64,000 bases of DNA from positions 1 through 64,000 of the forward strand of contig SLRQ01000066.1 in assembly GCA_007130885.1 (NCBI GenBank), in the 5' to 3' direction. Within the stretch, counting starts at the first letter, position 1. Each line of letters begins with the position of its first letter. Under the pieces are notes generated by a model that worked only from the letters and a program-made list of their open reading frames with translations, had not been told where the DNA came from and did not search any database. Shown in pieces: positions 9,087 through 19,018 of the stretch. Both the position numbers and the translations under genes were made by a program. The stretch comes from Deltaproteobacteria bacterium (GTDB lineage Bacteria; Myxococcota; Myxococcia; SLRQ01).

Positions 9087-11213
9087 GTGGATCTTCAGAT
9101 TCAACCGTTGTTCTACCTGGTCCCCGTGTCCGGAGTTCTTTCCCTGCTCACCGCCTTCATCTTCGCTCGGTGGGTCAACAAACAGGAGGCAGGCACGGAT
9201 CGCATGCGCGAGATAGCCGGTCACATTCGCGACGGTGCAATGGCGTTCCTCACCCGCGAGTACAAGACTTTGGGCATCTTCGTGATAGCGGTAGCAATAC
9301 TGCTGTCCATAGGCTACGCCGGCGATCCCACCAGCCACTCCCTGGTGGCTCTCTCATTCGTGGTGGGAGCGATCTGCTCCGGCCTCGCGGGCTTCTTCGG
9401 GATGCGCGTGGCCACCGCCGCCAACGTCCGAACGACTCACGCCGCCCGAACCGCGCTCAACCCGGCACTACGAATCGCCTTCCGAGGCGGGGCCGTCATG
9501 GGCCTGTCCGTCGTCGGCCTCGGCGTGCTGGGTCTTTCGCTGCTATTCATTCTTTACTTGAATCTCGGCGTTTTAGAAGGTGCCACCGTTCAGGAGACGG
9601 CTGTACGGGTGGTGACGGTGCTCACGGGCTTCGCGCTTGGAGCCTCCTCGATAGCGTTGTTCGCGCGTGTCGGCGGCGGCATCTACACCAAGGCAGCCGA
9701 CGTCGGCGCCGATTTGGTCGGCAAGGTCGAAGCCGGAATCCCCGAGGATGATCCCCGCAACCCCGCCACGATCGCGGACAACGTCGGCGACAACGTCGGC
9801 GACGTAGCCGGGATGGGCGCCGATCTCTTTGAATCGTATGTGGGCTCCATCCTGGGCGCCATGATCTTGGGTGCCACGGCGACGGTAATAGCCACGGGCG
9901 AACCGGCCCTCGAGCTGGTCTTCCTGCCTCTTTCACTGGCGGCCGCCGGCATAATCGTATCCATCATCGCCGTCTTCTTCGTTAGGACCCGCGAAGGCGG
10001 CAACCCCATGACGGCACTGAACGTCGGAACTTTCGGCGCCGCGGGCATAATGCTGATCATCTCTTATGCCCTCATTTCACTGCTTCTGCCCGAATCATTC
10101 AATATCCGAGGCATAGACAGCAGTCCTATGGGTGTGTTCATCGCGACATTGGCGGGCCTCATCGCGGGCGTGGGCATAGGTCTGGCTACAGAGCACTCCT
10201 GCGCGAAGTACCGCGGCCCCGTAGGCAAGATCGTCGATGCATCATCGACCGGTCCGGCCACCAACATCATCGCGGGCGTGTCAGTAGGCATGATGTCCAC
10301 GGCTATCCCCATAATCCTCATAGCCGCCGCCATATTGGTCGCCCACAGCCAAGCCGGTCTGTACGGCATCGCAATCGGCGCGCTCGGCATGCTCTCCACC
10401 TTGGGTATTCAGCTTGCGGTGGATGCCTACGGACCCATTGCCGACAACGGCGGCGGTATCGCCGAGATGGCCGAGCTTCCCCCCGAGGTTCGCGAACGCA
10501 CTGACAACCTCGATGCCGTCGGCAACACCACGGCCGCCATCGGCAAGGGCTTTGCCATCGGCTCGGCGGCCCTTACCGCGCTTGCGCTGTTCGCCTCATA
10601 TCAAACCGTCGTGGGGCTCGATGAGATCGACGTCACCGAGCCGAACATTTTGGCCGGTTTGCTCATAGGCGCTATGCTTCCGTTCTTGTTCAGCTCTCTG
10701 TCGATGCAAGCCGTCGGCCGAGCCGCCAACAAGATGATCGAAGAAGTCCGCCGGCAGTTCCGGACCATTCCCGGCCTAATGGAGGGTAAAGCCAAGGCCG
10801 AGTACGCCAAGTGCGTAGATATCTCCACGACCGCCGCCCTACGAGAGATGCTGCTCCCGGGCTTGCTCGCCGTGATTGTACCCGTCGTCGTGGGCTTCAT
10901 GGACAACACGGGCGGCACCCTCGGCGGTCTGCTGGCGGGTGTTCTTGCTTCCGGCGTGCTGCTCGCTCTTTTCATGGCAAACTCCGGCGGCGCTTGGGAC
11001 AACGCCAAGAAGCAAATAGAGGACGAGCCGGTGGGTGAAGGCACCGGTAAGGGCTCCGAGCGGCACAAGGCCGGTGTGATTGGCGATACCGTAGGTGATC
11101 CCTTCAAGGACACGTCAGGCCCGTCGCTCAACATCCTCATCAAGCTGATGAGCGTGGTGGCCCTTACCATCGCGCCGCTCATCGTCAGATTCGGCCTGGA
11201 CATCTTCGGCTGA
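9087..11213 (+). CDS. hppA: Membrane-bound pyrophosphate-energised ion pump, K+-dependent type
   Basis: [56 protein letters not shown] (Ala at the K+-dependence position); [28 protein letters not shown]. Confidence 0.96.
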   Translation: MDLQIQPLFYLVPVSGVLSLLTAFIFARWVNKQEAGTDRMREIAGHIRDGAMAFLTREYKTLGIFVIAVAILLSIGYAGDPTSHSLVALSFVVGAICSGLAGFFGMRVATAANVRTTHAARTALNPALRIAFRGGAVMGLSVVGLGVLGLSLLFILYLNLGVLEGATVQETAVRVVTVLTGFALGASSIALFARVGGGIYTKAADVGADLVGKVEAGIPEDDPRNPATIADNVGDNVGDVAGMGADLFESYVGSILGAMILGATATVIATGEPALELVFLPLSLAAAGIIVSIIAVFFVRTREGGNPMTALNVGTFGAAGIMLIISYALISLLLPESFNIRGIDSSPMGVFIATLAGLIAGVGIGLATEHSCAKYRGPVGKIVDASSTGPATNIIAGVSVGMMSTAIPIILIAAAILVAHSQAGLYGIAIGALGMLSTLGIQLAVDAYGPIADNGGGIAEMAELPPEVRERTDNLDAVGNTTAAIGKGFAIGSAALTALALFASYQTVVGLDEIDVTEPNILAGLLIGAMLPFLFSSLSMQAVGRAANKMIEEVRRQFRTIPGLMEGKAKAEYAKCVDISTTAALREMLLPGLLAVIVPVVVGFMDNTGGTLGGLLAGVLASGVLLALFMANSGGAWDNAKKQIEDEPVGEGTGKGSERHKAGVIGDTVGDPFKDTSGPSLNILIKLMSVVALTIAPLIVRFGLDIFG

Positions 11214-11278
11214 ATGAAAGGTTGTTTTCAGCCTGCGAGGGCTGGACAGAACGGCCATGTTGGCGTAGACATCTCGGA

Positions 11279-11318
11279 TTCACGCTGCCTAGCGGCGTGA
11301 ATGCCGGAACATTCCGGC
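11279..11318 (+). promoter_or_regulatory. Two adjacent hairpins in the rpsF 5' leader
   Basis: TTCACGC(11279-11285)/GCGTGAA(11295-11301) and GCCGGA(11303-11308)/TCCGGC(11313-11318). Confidence 0.4.
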
Positions 11319-11386
11319 TGCCTCCTCGCTCCCAGTCTTCATTTCGGGGGCTCTCATTCAAACAACAGATCCAAGAGGAGAACAAA

Positions 11387-11881
11387 GTGGCACGCAAGCA
11401 AACACCGTCGCATTTGCGGCGTGAGTTCGAGTGCGTTTACCTCATCCGTCACGACGTCGAGGACCACGCGGTCGACAAGATCGTCGAGAAGTATCGCGAG
11501 ATAGTCGAGAACAACGGCGGAAAGGTCGTGGGGCTGGAGAGCTGGGGCCGGCGAAAGCTGGCTTACCCAATAGCCAAGCATCGCACGGCCCACTACATCC
11601 ACATGGAGTTCTTTGGAACCTCCGAGCTGGTCCACGAGGTCGAAAGAAACATGAGGATCACCGAGGATGTAGTTCGCTGGCTCACCGTTCTTCGAGACCC
11701 TCATGCCGACCAGGAATCGAAGGAACGGACCAGCGAGCTGAAGCGCAGGAAAGAGCCTGAAGCCGAAACGGAGAGAGGTTTCGAAGCCGCGCCGCGAGAG
11801 CCCGCCCCGACCACGCCGGAGGCCGAGAAGCCAAAGCACGAGGCTGAAGAAACAAAGCCGCCCGAAACCACTCAGGCCTAG
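11387..11881 (+). CDS. rpsF: 30S ribosomal protein S6 with extended C-terminal tail
   Basis: REFECVYLIRHDVEDHAVDKIVEKYREIVENNGGKVVGLESWGRRKLAYPIAKHRTAHYIHMEF; GTG start after GAGGAG. Confidence 0.96.
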   Translation: MARKQTPSHLRREFECVYLIRHDVEDHAVDKIVEKYREIVENNGGKVVGLESWGRRKLAYPIAKHRTAHYIHMEFFGTSELVHEVERNMRITEDVVRWLTVLRDPHADQESKERTSELKRRKEPEAETERGFEAAPREPAPTTPEAEKPKHEAEETKPPETTQA

Positions 11882-11917
11882 ACACAGTCAAGAGCCACAA
11901 AGAAGGAGATTTTTGAC

Positions 11918-12172
11918 ATGGCTGGATCATTCAAGACGGATCGGGGCGGGGGAGGCATGGGGCGCCGCAAGGTATGCCGCTTCTGTGTCGACCGGAACCT
12001 CGAGGTTGACTTCAAGGACGCCGCCACCCTCAAGTACTACGTTACCGAACGAGGGAAGATCATACCCCGCCGCATAAGCGGCGCGTGTGCCCGTCACCAG
12101 CGCGAGCTTAGCGTCGCCATCAAGCGCGCCCGCGTGCTGGCGCTAATACCCTTCACCGTTTCGGGTCAGTGA
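11918..12172 (+). CDS. rpsR: 30S ribosomal protein S18
   Basis: [65 protein letters not shown]. Confidence 0.98.
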   Translation: MAGSFKTDRGGGGMGRRKVCRFCVDRNLEVDFKDAATLKYYVTERGKIIPRRISGACARHQRELSVAIKRARVLALIPFTVSGQ

Positions 12173-12179
12173 GGTCGAG

Positions 12180-12623
12180 ATGAAGCTAATTCTCAAGGAG
12201 GATGTACCGCACCTCGGTGATGTGGGCGAGATCGTCGAGGTAAAGAAAGGTTACGCAAGAAACTACCTGGTTCCGCAGGGTCTTGCGGTCTACGCCGACG
12301 AGAAGAACGTACGGCGAATAGAGCACGAGCGCCGCAAGATCGCGCGGGCTCTCGAGAAGATGAGGGGGTCCGCGGAGGCCCAAGGCAAACGCATTCAGGA
12401 CCATCCGGTGACAATCGCGCGAAAGGTGGGGGAGCAGGACAAGCTCTTCGGTTCGGTGACTCCACGCGACATACACGAGATCCTGTCAGCCGAGGGCTAC
12501 GAGATCGAGCGAAAGCAAATTCGCTTGCAAGAGCCGATTCGGGCCTTGGGCGTGTACGAAGTACCGGTGAAGCTGCACCCGGACGTCATACCCACCATCA
12601 AGGTGTGGGTGGTCGCCGAGTGA
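12180..12623 (+). CDS. rplI: 50S ribosomal protein L9
   Basis: MKLILKEDVPHLGDVGEIVEVKKGYARNYLVPQGLA; KLFGSVTPRDI. Confidence 0.98.
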   Translation: MKLILKEDVPHLGDVGEIVEVKKGYARNYLVPQGLAVYADEKNVRRIEHERRKIARALEKMRGSAEAQGKRIQDHPVTIARKVGEQDKLFGSVTPRDIHEILSAEGYEIERKQIRLQEPIRALGVYEVPVKLHPDVIPTIKVWVVAE

Positions 12624-12630
12624 ACCCTCG

Positions 12631-12843
12631 CTAGGACGAAAGCTTTCGGGCCTCTTCGTCTTCCTTTTCCTCGTCCTTATCGCCGGCACCGAGCTTGTCG
12701 TCATCCTCCTCGTCCGTCTGCAGTCCTTCCTTGAAGGATCGGATTCCCCTACCAAGGCCCTTGCCGAGCTCGGGAATCTTGCGTGCTCCAAAAAGCAGGA
12801 GGATTACGAGCAACACGATTATGATCTGCCAGCCACCAATCAC
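12631..12843 (-). CDS. tatA: Sec-independent protein translocase TatA/E
   Basis: MIGGWQIIIVLLVILLLFGARKIPELGKGLGRGIRSFKEGL. Confidence 0.95.
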   Translation of the reverse strand: MIGGWQIIIVLLVILLLFGARKIPELGKGLGRGIRSFKEGLQTDEEDDDKLGAGDKDEEKEDEEARKLSS

Positions 12844-13042
12844 TGGGGCACTCCCTCGAATGGGTTCGATGTGATTGTAAGACGCTCAGTACTCATACGC
12901 CAGAATACCGTACCGCATTCCCAAGGCACAGAAAGCACTTTATCGCCCCTCCCGCAAGCCCCCATATTCAAAGGCCCTACCGCGGCCCTTCTCGAAGCGC
13001 TTGGTGAGAACGCCCCTGTAGTCTAGACTCGGGGTCCCCCTC

Positions 13043-14389
13043 ATGACCCAGACGGCAAGGATAAACCCACCGACCCTCCCCCATTCCCTGGAGGCGGAGC
13101 GCAGCGTGCTAGGCGGCGTGCTGCTGGATAACGAGGTTCTTGCCGACGTAGGGGGTTCTCTTCAAGAGAGAGACTTCTACAGAAAGGCTCACAGCCGAAT
13201 ATGGAAGGCCATGCTGGATCTCTACTCCGAGAACAAGCCGGTGGATCTGGTAACGGTCACCGAGAAGCTAACGGAGAAGAATCAGCTCGAGGACGTGGGA
13301 GGTTTCGAGTATCTCGCGAGTCTCGATGCCAGCGTTCCAACCGCCGCTCATGCCGAGACATACGCGCGCATAGTTCGAGAACGGGCCATGGTAAGGCGGT
13401 TGGTCCAAGCCGCCGAGCGCATCTATACCCAAGGAACGACCAGCCCCGGAGACGTAGGCGAATTCATAGAGCAGGCCGAGAACAGCGTCTTCCAGATAGC
13501 CCAGGAGCAGGACAATCGTGAGCTGCGCCATGTCAAGGGCGTGACTCTTGACGTGTTCGGTATTCTGGAAGAGAGGAGCAAGCAAGAATCGGACTTAACG
13601 GGCATCCCAACCGGCTACGTCCAGCTCGACCGTATGACGGCCGGTCTCCAGCGGAGGGATCTGATAATCGTTGCGGCACGCCCGTCCATGGGAAAGACCG
13701 CCCTAGCCTTGAACATTGCAGCCAACGCCGCCAAAAAAGGAACCGGCGCCAAAGTGGCGATCTTTTCGATGGAGATGAGTACCGAAGCGCTGGTCATGCG
13801 GATGCTCTCGTCCGAGGCCCGAATCCCTTCCGACGAGCTTCGAACGGGCAAGGTCCGGAATCCCAGTAAACTAGCGGACAGCGCGGAGAGGCTTTCCCAA
13901 ACCGCCATCTACATAGACGATACACCCGCCATAGGTCTGAATCAGATCCGCTCCAAGTGTCGTCGCATGAAAGCCAAGGTGGGTCTCGATCTCATAATCG
14001 TCGACTATTTGCAGCTCATGAGCGGACCCAAGTCGGACAACAGGGAGCAGGAGATCGCGAGCATAAGCCGAGGTATGAAGGCCCTCGCAATGGACCTGAA
14101 CGCACCGGTCATCGCGCTCTCTCAGCTCAATCGCGCGCTCGAGCGCCGCGAAAACAAGAGGCCGCAGCTTGCCGACCTGAGAGAATCCGGCGCAATAGAG
14201 CAGGACGCCGACATCATCATGTTCATACACCGAGAAGAAAGGTACCGTCAGCAAGAGGACGCCTCCGTGGATGACACGGGTTTGGCCGAGATTATCGTAG
14301 CCAAGCAGAGAAACGGCCCTACCGGCACCGCCAAACTGGTCTTCTTCGAGGAGTTTACTCGCTTCGACAACTACGCCACGGACCCCTGA
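13043..14389 (+). CDS. dnaB: Replicative DNA helicase DnaB
   Basis: PHSLEAERSVLGGVLLDNEV; AARPSMGKTALALNIA; VDYLQLMSG; SQLNRALERR. Confidence 0.98.
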   Translation: MTQTARINPPTLPHSLEAERSVLGGVLLDNEVLADVGGSLQERDFYRKAHSRIWKAMLDLYSENKPVDLVTVTEKLTEKNQLEDVGGFEYLASLDASVPTAAHAETYARIVRERAMVRRLVQAAERIYTQGTTSPGDVGEFIEQAENSVFQIAQEQDNRELRHVKGVTLDVFGILEERSKQESDLTGIPTGYVQLDRMTAGLQRRDLIIVAARPSMGKTALALNIAANAAKKGTGAKVAIFSMEMSTEALVMRMLSSEARIPSDELRTGKVRNPSKLADSAERLSQTAIYIDDTPAIGLNQIRSKCRRMKAKVGLDLIIVDYLQLMSGPKSDNREQEIASISRGMKALAMDLNAPVIALSQLNRALERRENKRPQLADLRESGAIEQDADIIMFIHREERYRQQEDASVDDTGLAEIIVAKQRNGPTGTAKLVFFEEFTRFDNYATDP

Positions 14390-15054
14390 CCAGCCCCTCG
14401 GGCTGTCATGATTTCGTGAATATGCCTTGCTCGCCCGGCGGCATCGTTCGCCAAGAGCACGTCGGAGATGACCGCCGCAAGATCCGCTCCCGCACGCGCC
14501 ACATCGAACGCATTGGCCGAGGTAATGCCGCCTATTGCCACCACGGGTACTCGGCCCTTTACCAGATTCACGACCTCACCCAGCAGATCCAGTCCGACCA
14601 CCGGATCGGGCACTTCTTTCGTCGTGGTAGGAAAGACCGGCCCGAAGCCGATGTAATCGGCTCCAACAGAAAGAGCCGCCTCGACCTGGTCCAGATCATG
14701 AGTAGATACACCAATAACGGTACCGGGAGGCATGACCGCCCGTGCCGCCCACACAGTCAAGTCGTGCTGGCCGAGATGCACGCCGCCCGCTCCGGCGGCG
14801 GCGGCAACATCGGCTCGATCGTTGACGATGCTGGTGGCGCCATATCGCCGGCAAACCTCCTGGAGGAGCCTTGCCGCCTCCAGCATCGGCCCCGCGGCAG
14901 CCCCCTTCCACCGAAGCTGAACCACGGGCGCGCCGGAGCAAAGAAGGTTTTCCAGCATCGCTTCGCTGCTTTCGCCAACGAGCCCCACATCCAAGATGCC
15001 GTAGAGCCCGCGAGTGAACATTTTCTCGATTGAAGCATTCATCGAAAGCAACAT
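14371..15054 (-). CDS. thiE: Thiamine-phosphate synthase
   Basis: VQLRWK, IVNDRADVAAAAGAGGVHLGQHDL, GVSTHDLDQVEAALSVGADYIGFGPVFPTTTK, PVVAIGGITSANA; converges on and overlaps the dnaB 3' end. Confidence 0.94.
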   Translation of the reverse strand: MLLSMNASIEKMFTRGLYGILDVGLVGESSEAMLENLLCSGAPVVQLRWKGAAAGPMLEAARLLQEVCRRYGATSIVNDRADVAAAAGAGGVHLGQHDLTVWAARAVMPPGTVIGVSTHDLDQVEAALSVGADYIGFGPVFPTTTKEVPDPVVGLDLLGEVVNLVKGRVPVVAIGGITSANAFDVARAGADLAAVISDVLLANDAAGRARHIHEIMTARGAGQGSVA

Positions 15055-15118
15055 AGATCAGGGAGAGCGCCCGGGAAACGTCGGCCTGGAGCAAACCGGA
15101 CATGACGCCTGAAGACTC

Positions 15119-16054
15119 GTGCGTAATATGCCGATTCAGGCTAACCTCTTCGTTTCGGAGGAAGCCGTGCCAGCAAGCAAGAGAAAACGCCCGATAAAGG
15201 CAGTTGTAACCGACCTAGACGGTACTCTTTATTCGTGGGTGGACTACATAGTGCCGGCTCTCGAGGCCATGGTGTGCTCGCTGGAGAGCACCACCAGCAT
15301 GCCTCGCATCCGAATCGTACAGTCTCTCAAGGAGGTATACGAGAAGTACGGCACCAACGAGTACGCGTTCGCCATACAGGAGTCCAAGATCTTCCATGAG
15401 TTCAACTATGACTTCGACTCCTTCAACGCTCTAATCATATGGCCCGCCCGCCGTGCGTTTTCAGAGATGAGACGTCGTTACCTCCGGCCGTATCGCGGCG
15501 TGGTGGAGGGCCTTACGGGACTCGTCGAACGCGGCGTCAAGGTCGTCGGCTTGACCGACGCGCCGCGAGGCTCCGCCGAAAGACGTCTAAAGCAACTGGG
15601 CCTGGACTCCTACTTTGACGCTCTTTACGCGCTGGAAGGTTTTCCCGTCCCCGACCTCGTGGACGAGCAGGTCAAGGAGCGTGAAAAGGCGGGCTACTAC
15701 CGGAGCGCCGTCCCCAAGGTGGTGGAGCTTCCTTCGAGTGCCGAGAAGCCTTCTCCACGCGGCCTAGAGCAAATCCTTCAGGATCTCGAGTTCCACCCCG
15801 AAGAGGTAATGATGGTGGGGGACAACATTCGCAAGGACATGGCCGCGGCGGCCGAAGCCGGTGTCATGGGTGTTTGGGCCGAGTACGGCACCTATGTCCC
15901 TCCAGAGTATCGAGTTAGGCTCGACATCATCAGTGCCAGGGCGGTCACTCGGAAGAACGTAGCCGACGAAACCTGTGAACAGCTCGAGGAACCTGAGTTC
16001 GCAATCAGTAACTTTGGAAGAATCCTAAAAATAATCGATGGGAGGTCTGGTTAA
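15119..16054 (+). CDS. HAD-superfamily hydrolase
   Basis: KAVVTDLDGTLYSW, VVGLTDAPRGSAERRLKQLGLDSYFDALYA, MMVGDNIRKDMAAAAEAGVMGVWAEYG. Confidence 0.9.
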   Translation: MRNMPIQANLFVSEEAVPASKRKRPIKAVVTDLDGTLYSWVDYIVPALEAMVCSLESTTSMPRIRIVQSLKEVYEKYGTNEYAFAIQESKIFHEFNYDFDSFNALIIWPARRAFSEMRRRYLRPYRGVVEGLTGLVERGVKVVGLTDAPRGSAERRLKQLGLDSYFDALYALEGFPVPDLVDEQVKEREKAGYYRSAVPKVVELPSSAEKPSPRGLEQILQDLEFHPEEVMMVGDNIRKDMAAAAEAGVMGVWAEYGTYVPPEYRVRLDIISARAVTRKNVADETCEQLEEPEFAISNFGRILKIIDGRSG

Positions 16055-16797
16055 TGGGTCTTCTCGACTTGTTCGACAAGGAAAAACGCCGCAAGGCGGC
16101 CGTTGAGAAGAATGTTCGCAAGCTGCAGCAGAAGTACGGACAGTCCGACAACCGGAGCCGAGCGGTGGTGGCGTTGCGAGATGACGGGAGCGAGGATGCC
16201 ATCTACGGCTTGCTCCAGCGGTTCAAGGTTTCGGTCGACCCCAGCATTACGGACCAAGAAGAAAAAGAATGGGTTCATGACGTGGTGGCCGATTTCGGCC
16301 CGAAGGCCATCGAACCCATCCGCCGATTCGTCCACAAAGAATCGGCCGTCATGTGGCCGCTGCGCATTCTCGAGCAAATACAAGGGAGGGAGGCCGCCGT
16401 GGCGCTTGCTTGCGAGTCGCTTCGAAGGGCCGCCGGCGAGTACCAACGAGACGCAACGAAGAAGATCAGTCTACTGAAGCACCTGGTGACCCTCAAAGCC
16501 AGCGACGCCAAGGTCGTCGATACCATTTGCCAACTTCTCGACGACATGGATGGGGATGTCGTAATCGGCGCTGTCGAGGCGTTGGCCGAGCTGGACACCT
16601 CCGCCTCCAGCAGGGAGAAGGTGCTGGAAGTTCTCAAGGAAAAGGGGCCCGACAACATTAGGCTCCGCCAGGAGATATTCCGTGTGTTGGCCGAAACGGG
16701 CTGGTCGGTGAAGGGATTTCGACCAACCGTTGAGACCATAATCGAAGAGCCGTGGTACCTCACCGGAGAGGGCCTCGTGAAATCCAGAGAGCGCTAA
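16054..16797 (+). CDS. HEAT-repeat domain protein
   Basis: Repeated helical hairpins (RAVVALRDDGSEDAIYGLLQRF.., DGDVVIGAVEALAEL); start abuts the HAD gene stop. Confidence 0.75.
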   Translation: MGLLDLFDKEKRRKAAVEKNVRKLQQKYGQSDNRSRAVVALRDDGSEDAIYGLLQRFKVSVDPSITDQEEKEWVHDVVADFGPKAIEPIRRFVHKESAVMWPLRILEQIQGREAAVALACESLRRAAGEYQRDATKKISLLKHLVTLKASDAKVVDTICQLLDDMDGDVVIGAVEALAELDTSASSREKVLEVLKEKGPDNIRLRQEIFRVLAETGWSVKGFRPTVETIIEEPWYLTGEGLVKSRER

Positions 16798-16810
16798 ACC
16801 AAAGACGTAA

Positions 16811-16889
16811 TTTTGGACTAATGGATCGCGGGCTTCGGTCCAAAATCAGTGATTTATGGTTTTGCTCCGCAAGGCGGACCACGGCAAAA
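16811..16889 (+). promoter_or_regulatory. Two consecutive inverted repeats upstream of the lipoprotein gene
   Basis: TTTTGGAC(16811-16818)/GTCCAAAA(16838-16845); TTTTGC(16860-16865)/GCAAAA(16884-16889) enclosing CCGC/GCGG. Confidence 0.5.
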
Positions 16890-16963
16890 AAAGCTGTGGC
16901 AGCGATAGAAAGAGCATGGCACTTTGCTGTTCCATCCTTGGAACAAACTTTTGGGAGGCCCTC

Positions 16964-18943
16964 ATGCGCCGAACTCACCACTGCCTGATGTGTCTCATAC
17001 TCTTGCTCCTAGCAGCCGGCTGCGATTCGACGATCATCGACGAAGAGCGTATAGGCAGAGAAGAATGCGACAACCTCGACCGAAGCCAATGCATATTTCC
17101 ATTCCCTTCGGACCATTTTCGTTTGGAGGAAGGGGATATTTCGAGGCTCGACTTCCCGATCGGAAGCCTACCGCACCGACAGGACCGAGACGTAGATCCT
17201 GCCGGATTCAACCGAAGGGGTGGTTTCTCGGTCATATCGCCGATCTACTTCGTCTTGCCGGGCGCAACGTTGGAGAGAGCGACTCTTTTCGATGACATCG
17301 ACGGCTCCCTGTGCCCGTCCAGCACTACGATCGTCCTGAACGCGGAGACTGGAGAGTTGATGCCGCACTGGGCCGAGATCGATCGTTTCAGCACTCTGGA
17401 GGGCACCAACGAAGATTCCTCTCCCGCGGTGATTACTCTGCGCCTCGCTAGACGCCTCGAGGAGTCCACACGCTACATTGTAGCAGTGCACGGCATGACC
17501 GGTGAGAATGGGGAGACCCTGCAGGCTACTCCGGGTTTCGCGCCGCTACGAGAGGAGGAGCCCAGCATAATGGTCGGTGTAGGCCGGCGTCGTGACCACT
17601 ATGAAGAAAATATCTTCCCCTTGCTCGAGAGCACCGGCATCGAAAGATCCTCGCTGCAGCTCGCCTGGGACTTCACCACCGACTCCGAGGAAAACGTGAC
17701 AGGCAACTTGCTTGCCATGAGAGATGCTCTGTTCGAGACCATCGGCGAGGACGGCCCGGAGTACGAGCTGACGGCCGTTGAGGAGGGAAACTTCAGCCGC
17801 GGTATAGCGCGCAGCATACGAGGAATAGCTCGAGTTCCCAGCTTTCTTGAAGGTACCCGGGGGAGCGTCGAGTACTTACGTCTGGACAGTGACGGTAACC
17901 CCGTTCACGAAGGCTTCGAAGAGGTCGAGTTCCAGCTGCAAATCCCCGTGAGCGTGTGGGAGGGAGACGAACCAGGCTACGTCGTTCAGTACGGTCACGG
18001 ACTACTCGGCAGCAAGGGCGAGGCTCGATCGCGGTGGCTGCAGGAGTACTCCGACGAGGCGGGCTTCTTGATGATGGCCATAGACATGCAAGGGATGGCC
18101 ACCGAGGACCGAAACATCTGGCTGGATGTGCTCTCGGACGACATCTCCAACCTTGCATATCTGGCTGAAAAGCCGCATCAGGGTGTGATCAATCATCTCG
18201 CCATGGCGAGGCTTCTAAAAAGCGATCCCTTCTCGAGCGATCCGGACATCGTCCGTGAGGATGGCGGACCTGCGTACGACCCCGAGCGCGTCTTATACAA
18301 AGGCAACTCGCAAGGCGGCACCATGGGCGGCGTCATGATGCCCATACAAACGGACATAACACGCGGCGTGCTCGGCGTCCCCGGCGGCGCCTACAACTTG
18401 CTTCTCAGCCGCACCGACCTGTTCGTGGAGCTAATCGACCTGGTGCTACTGGCCGACTATCATGACCACCTTGTCGACTTCACGGCCATCATGGGTCTTC
18501 TGCAGCTCTCGTTCGACCCAATTGATGCAATCAACTACATGCACCGACTAAGCGGCGATACGTTCCCAGGAACACCGGAACACCGAGTGCTGCTCGTGGC
18601 GGCACGGGAAGATGCCCAGGTCCATAATCAAATAACCGACCTCGTGGCCCGAACAGCCGGAGCAACCCTGCTTTCCCCCGTGGTGCGCGAGATTTGGGGG
18701 CTGGAAACGTCGCCTGAACCGGTCGACGGCAGCGCCATGGCCGAGTACGACTTCGGCAGGCCGGCGTTTCCGAATGAGCCTGTGCCGAGTCAGTACGACA
18801 CCCACGGATGCTTGAGATACTTCGAGCCCGCTCGGCGGCAGATAACCCACTTCTTCGAGACGGGCATGGCCGAGAACTTCTGCGACGGCCCTTGCATAGC
18901 CCCGGAGGAGTACAACGAGCAGCACTGCCCGCTTCCAGACTGA
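16964..18943 (+). CDS. Lipoprotein, putative alpha/beta-hydrolase fold
   Basis: MRRTHHCLMCLILLLLAAGCDS lipobox; VVQYGHGLLG; LYKGNSQGGTMGGVMM (GxSxG-type nucleophile elbow). Confidence 0.75.
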   Translation: MRRTHHCLMCLILLLLAAGCDSTIIDEERIGREECDNLDRSQCIFPFPSDHFRLEEGDISRLDFPIGSLPHRQDRDVDPAGFNRRGGFSVISPIYFVLPGATLERATLFDDIDGSLCPSSTTIVLNAETGELMPHWAEIDRFSTLEGTNEDSSPAVITLRLARRLEESTRYIVAVHGMTGENGETLQATPGFAPLREEEPSIMVGVGRRRDHYEENIFPLLESTGIERSSLQLAWDFTTDSEENVTGNLLAMRDALFETIGEDGPEYELTAVEEGNFSRGIARSIRGIARVPSFLEGTRGSVEYLRLDSDGNPVHEGFEEVEFQLQIPVSVWEGDEPGYVVQYGHGLLGSKGEARSRWLQEYSDEAGFLMMAIDMQGMATEDRNIWLDVLSDDISNLAYLAEKPHQGVINHLAMARLLKSDPFSSDPDIVREDGGPAYDPERVLYKGNSQGGTMGGVMMPIQTDITRGVLGVPGGAYNLLLSRTDLFVELIDLVLLADYHDHLVDFTAIMGLLQLSFDPIDAINYMHRLSGDTFPGTPEHRVLLVAAREDAQVHNQITDLVARTAGATLLSPVVREIWGLETSPEPVDGSAMAEYDFGRPAFPNEPVPSQYDTHGCLRYFEPARRQITHFFETGMAENFCDGPCIAPEEYNEQHCPLPD

Positions 18944-19018
18944 AGCGTCGCCCACACTCCCCGACCGGCTTCAGCTCGGTCTTGCTTTCCGACTCCACGC
19001 GGACTATCCCCTCTCGAT

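Noticed and set aside
15055-15118. Possible TPP riboswitch upstream of thiE
   Set aside because: CTGATCT occurs, but the CUGAGA box and the rest of the thi-box are missing, and the leader is too short before the divergent gene
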